DNA of 64,000 nucleotides from Chryseobacterium luquanense (GTDB taxonomy: Bacteria; Bacteroidota; Bacteroidia; Flavobacteriales; Weeksellaceae): the NCBI RefSeq assembly GCF_026460945.1, contig NZ_JAOVZV010000002.1, positions 62,001 through 126,000 on the forward strand, written 5' to 3'. The notes under the pieces were generated by a model. It ran no database searches. It was not told the DNA's origin and was given only the letters and a program-made list of their open reading frames with translations. A program made the position numbers and the translations under genes. Shown one piece after another: positions 62,098 through 64,000 of the stretch (the stretch's first letter is position 1; every line of letters starts with the position of its first letter).

Positions 62098-64000
62098 TTA
62101 TTTAATTATTTTTTGAGTATATTCTTTCCCTTCAGATACCGCTTTCAGAATATACATTCCTTTAGCCTGAACTTTTACCGTTACTGATTTTGAATTTGCA
62201 GTAATTTGTTGAATCTTTCTACCTGCAGCATCAAAAACCTCAACGCTCTGGATATTTTTATGATTTCTTACCACGAAGTCTTCACCATCTCTGTACACTT
62301 CAAAAGCACCTTTTTCAGCTTCGTTTGTAGATAAAACATTTAATTTATATACAATTTCAAATCTGTCTGTGAAATCTCCTGCACTCGCTGAAAAATTATA
62401 TGTCCCATTCTGAAGGTTTGTATAAGTTCCTGACTGTTTGTCATGTAAATAAATTTCCTGCCCATTTGTAAACAATCCTTCTTTATGAGATAAAGAAATT
62501 GTAAAGTTTCCAGTTTCGAAATGTTTGTTACCCAACTGTACAACATCATTTACATTAAATGGCGCTCTACCCTGAATTACTAATTTTTCAGTTCCTGCCA
62601 AACTATAGAAAGCGTCAGAACCCATCCCCATCGCTTTTGAATCATAAACATCGTAAGCATCTGAAGCCCCTTGACTGTAAGTGATTGCCTGAGTTACATT
62701 ATTTCCGTAAGATGTTGTTAGCTTAACCCAGAATTTACCTGCTATAGTGTTAAGATTTTTATTTAAAGTAACTGCTGTATTCGAAGCACGGATTGCATTG
62801 GTAAACGTAGCAGATCCTGCAGAAATTGCCTTAACAATAAATCCTTGCCCAATTTTAGCAAAAGCTCCGATTCCATTAAGTGCTGTACTATTGTATCCTG
62901 TTGTGTTCGGAGCTTCCGTCCATGTTCCAGATGGTCCATTGAAAGTAGCATAACCTACATTTACTGCTGTATTGCCTGTTTGTGTAGTTACATTTCCTGT
63001 TGTATTGTCCCACAACCACATTGTTGGTGCAATTAAAGTACTGTTTGCATTATAGAATGCAGTTAAATTGATATTAGAAGGATACGGATTACCAATAAGA
63101 TTATATCCGAAACTTGCTGTACTCAAAGCAACATTTACATTCCCGTTGTTAGGAATTTTAGCAGAACCTCCAAAAGAAACACTTGCATTAGTTGCTGGTA
63201 CCTTTACTGAATATCCTTTCCCTGCATTTCCTGTAAAGCTTGTATCAGCATTCGTGACATTAGGATAAAGATTTGTAGCCGTATCATAAGTCATTACATA
63301 AGTTGGAGGTGTTGCAGAAGATCCATTTGAGTATGCTGTATATAAATTTTCATCAGTTATCGGAGAAGACCAGAATACATACTTCGTTGCAGGACTTGCG
63401 CTGTTTCTGTTTGCAACAAATGATGCTCCAGTTCCTGCCGTATAAGTTCCTCCAACCGTCTGAACAAAGTTACCCCCGTCATTTACAATAATATTACCAT
63501 TGTTGGTCATGTTTCCTGTCGTAAACGTTTGACCTGAATTGATTGTAAGTGTTGTACTTTGATTAACAGTCATTGATTGTGCTGTAAATCCATTTCCTGT
63601 ATAATTACTTGAGATATAAGCATCAAGAGTTGAAGAAGGAGTACCATTTGACCAAACTGTACCATCCCAAATTGTAGCATTAGCTCCACAAGGTGTAGTT
63701 GTTGTGTAAGTTGTTGTAAATCCTCCTGAAACCAGCTTAATATCATCAAGATACCTAACTGCAGTCGTTCCATTATATAACAAGCGGACATAAACGTTCT
63801 GATAAGCTGATAAAGAAGTTGTTTTTTCAGTCCAAGTCCCATTTATAAACTCATTCATAGGATAAGTTGCAACAGTTGTCCAATTGGTACTGTTTGTTGA
63901 AACCTCTACCTGAATATTAGTATTTGTATTGGTGGATGTCCTCAAAAATGAAAACGAGATTGAAGTAGGAGAAGAAACCAAATTATTAAATTGAGTAGGC
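62098..64000 (-). CDS. Large secreted protein with T9SS type A C-terminal domain (N-terminus beyond window)
   Basis: The frame is open to the right edge; about 634 residues are visible. A beta-sandwich (about 1-85 of the visible part, with VRLLYNGTTAVRYLDDIKL, a jelly-roll adhesin-like domain) is followed by a long Thr/Asn/Gly-rich beta-repeat region and beta-sandwich segments. The last 75 residues (EGAFEVYRDGEDFVVRNHKN through VEVFDAAGRKI to YTQKIIK) are a Por secretion tail, the type A CTD recognised by type IX secretion. It is probably surface-attached or released. The TTG at 63981 is not the real start. Confidence 0.88.
   Translation of the reverse strand, partial: PTQFNNLVSSPTSISFSFLRTSTNTNTNIQVEVSTNSTNWTTVATYPMNEFINGTWTEKTTSLSAYQNVYVRLLYNGTTAVRYLDDIKLVSGGFTTTYTTTTPCGANATIWDGTVWSNGTPSSTLDAYISSNYTGNGFTAQSMTVNQSTTLTINSGQTFTTGNMTNNGNIIVNDGGNFVQTVGGTYTAGTGASFVANRNSASPATKYVFWSSPITDENLYTAYSNGSSATPPTYVMTYDTATNLYPNVTNADTSFTGNAGKGYSVKVPATNASVSFGGSAKIPNNGNVNVALSTASFGYNLIGNPYPSNINLTAFYNANSTLIAPTMWLWDNTTGNVTTQTGNTAVNVGYATFNGPSGTWTEAPNTTGYNSTALNGIGAFAKIGQGFIVKAISAGSATFTNAIRASNTAVTLNKNLNTIAGKFWVKLTTSYGNNVTQAITYSQGASDAYDVYDSKAMGMGSDAFYSLAGTEKLVIQGRAPFNVNDVVQLGNKHFETGNFTISLSHKEGLFTNGQEIYLHDKQSGTYTNLQNGTYNFSASAGDFTDRFEIVYKLNVLSTNEAEKGAFEVYRDGEDFVVRNHKNIQSVEVFDAAGRKIQQITANSKSVTVKVQAKGMYILKAVSEGKEYTQKIIK

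Noticed and set aside
62340..62953. Short ORFs on both strands within the T9SS-tailed gene
   Set aside because: Shadows of a repetitive, Thr/Asn-rich coding sequence.

Overview
The window is a low-GC chromosomal segment of a Bacteroidota bacterium, best fitting the Flavobacteriia and most like Chryseobacterium or a close relative (Weeksellaceae). The evidence is a fused LpxC-FabZ, a PorX regulator, a type IX secretion (T9SS) C-terminal tail, and many TAnnTTTG -7 boxes typical of Bacteroidota promoters. Almost every gene lies on the minus strand. Only porX, xth and a 30-codon small ORF are on plus. I see no rRNA, tRNA, CRISPR array or transposase.

Layout. 1-12 kb is core genome: the start of sucD, a second LpxD-like gene, then the lipid A operon lpxD - lpxC/fabZ - lpxA - exported small protein - efp, an HD phosphohydrolase, porX, exonuclease III (xth), an RlpA-like protein and rimO. 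12-30.5 kb is polysaccharide cluster B: a polytopic sugar-phosphate transferase, an RmlC-like epimerase, four glycosyltransferases, a secreted GH39-like hydrolase, three hexapeptide acyltransferases, an EpsG-type Wzy, a zinc-ribbon-containing epimerase, a methyltransferase, a Wzx flippase and a Wzc co-polymerase/kinase, followed upstream by a DUF3575 protein and a small PglC-type transferase. 30.6-33.9 kb is a self-contained GDP-L-fucose unit (manC-fcl-gmd) with its own promoter and terminator. 34-37 kb holds a PglE-like aminotransferase, about 570 bases of repeat-like noncoding DNA and a gene of unknown function.

37-61.6 kb is polysaccharide cluster A. In transcription order it has a PglF-like 4,6-dehydratase, Wza, Wzc, a UDP-HexNAc 6-dehydrogenase, CapE, a WxcM/FdtA-like cupin, CapF and CapG (UDP-L-FucNAc synthesis), a GT4, Wzy, a GT, Wzx, five more glycosyltransferases, a PglC-type initiating transferase, an ATP-grasp ligase, an SDR and a metallophosphatase. 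61.8-64 kb holds a small protein with a PID-CTERM-like tail and the C-terminal part of a T9SS-secreted adhesin-like protein.

How it works together. Both clusters have their own Wzx, Wzy and Wzc but only one outer-membrane Wza is present, so two glycans may share one exporter or one may be built by lipid-linked ligation. Counting glycosyltransferases plus the initiating sugar suggests a repeat of about eight sugars for A (with L-FucNAc, a HexNAc-uronic acid and probably a bacillosamine-type first sugar) and about five for B (probably with L-fucose and O-acetylation). PglF, PglE and PglC are all present, but no PglD-type N-acetyltransferase is; an ATP-grasp ligase sits beside PglC and may supply an alternative N-acyl group. 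That is the most interesting functional hypothesis here.
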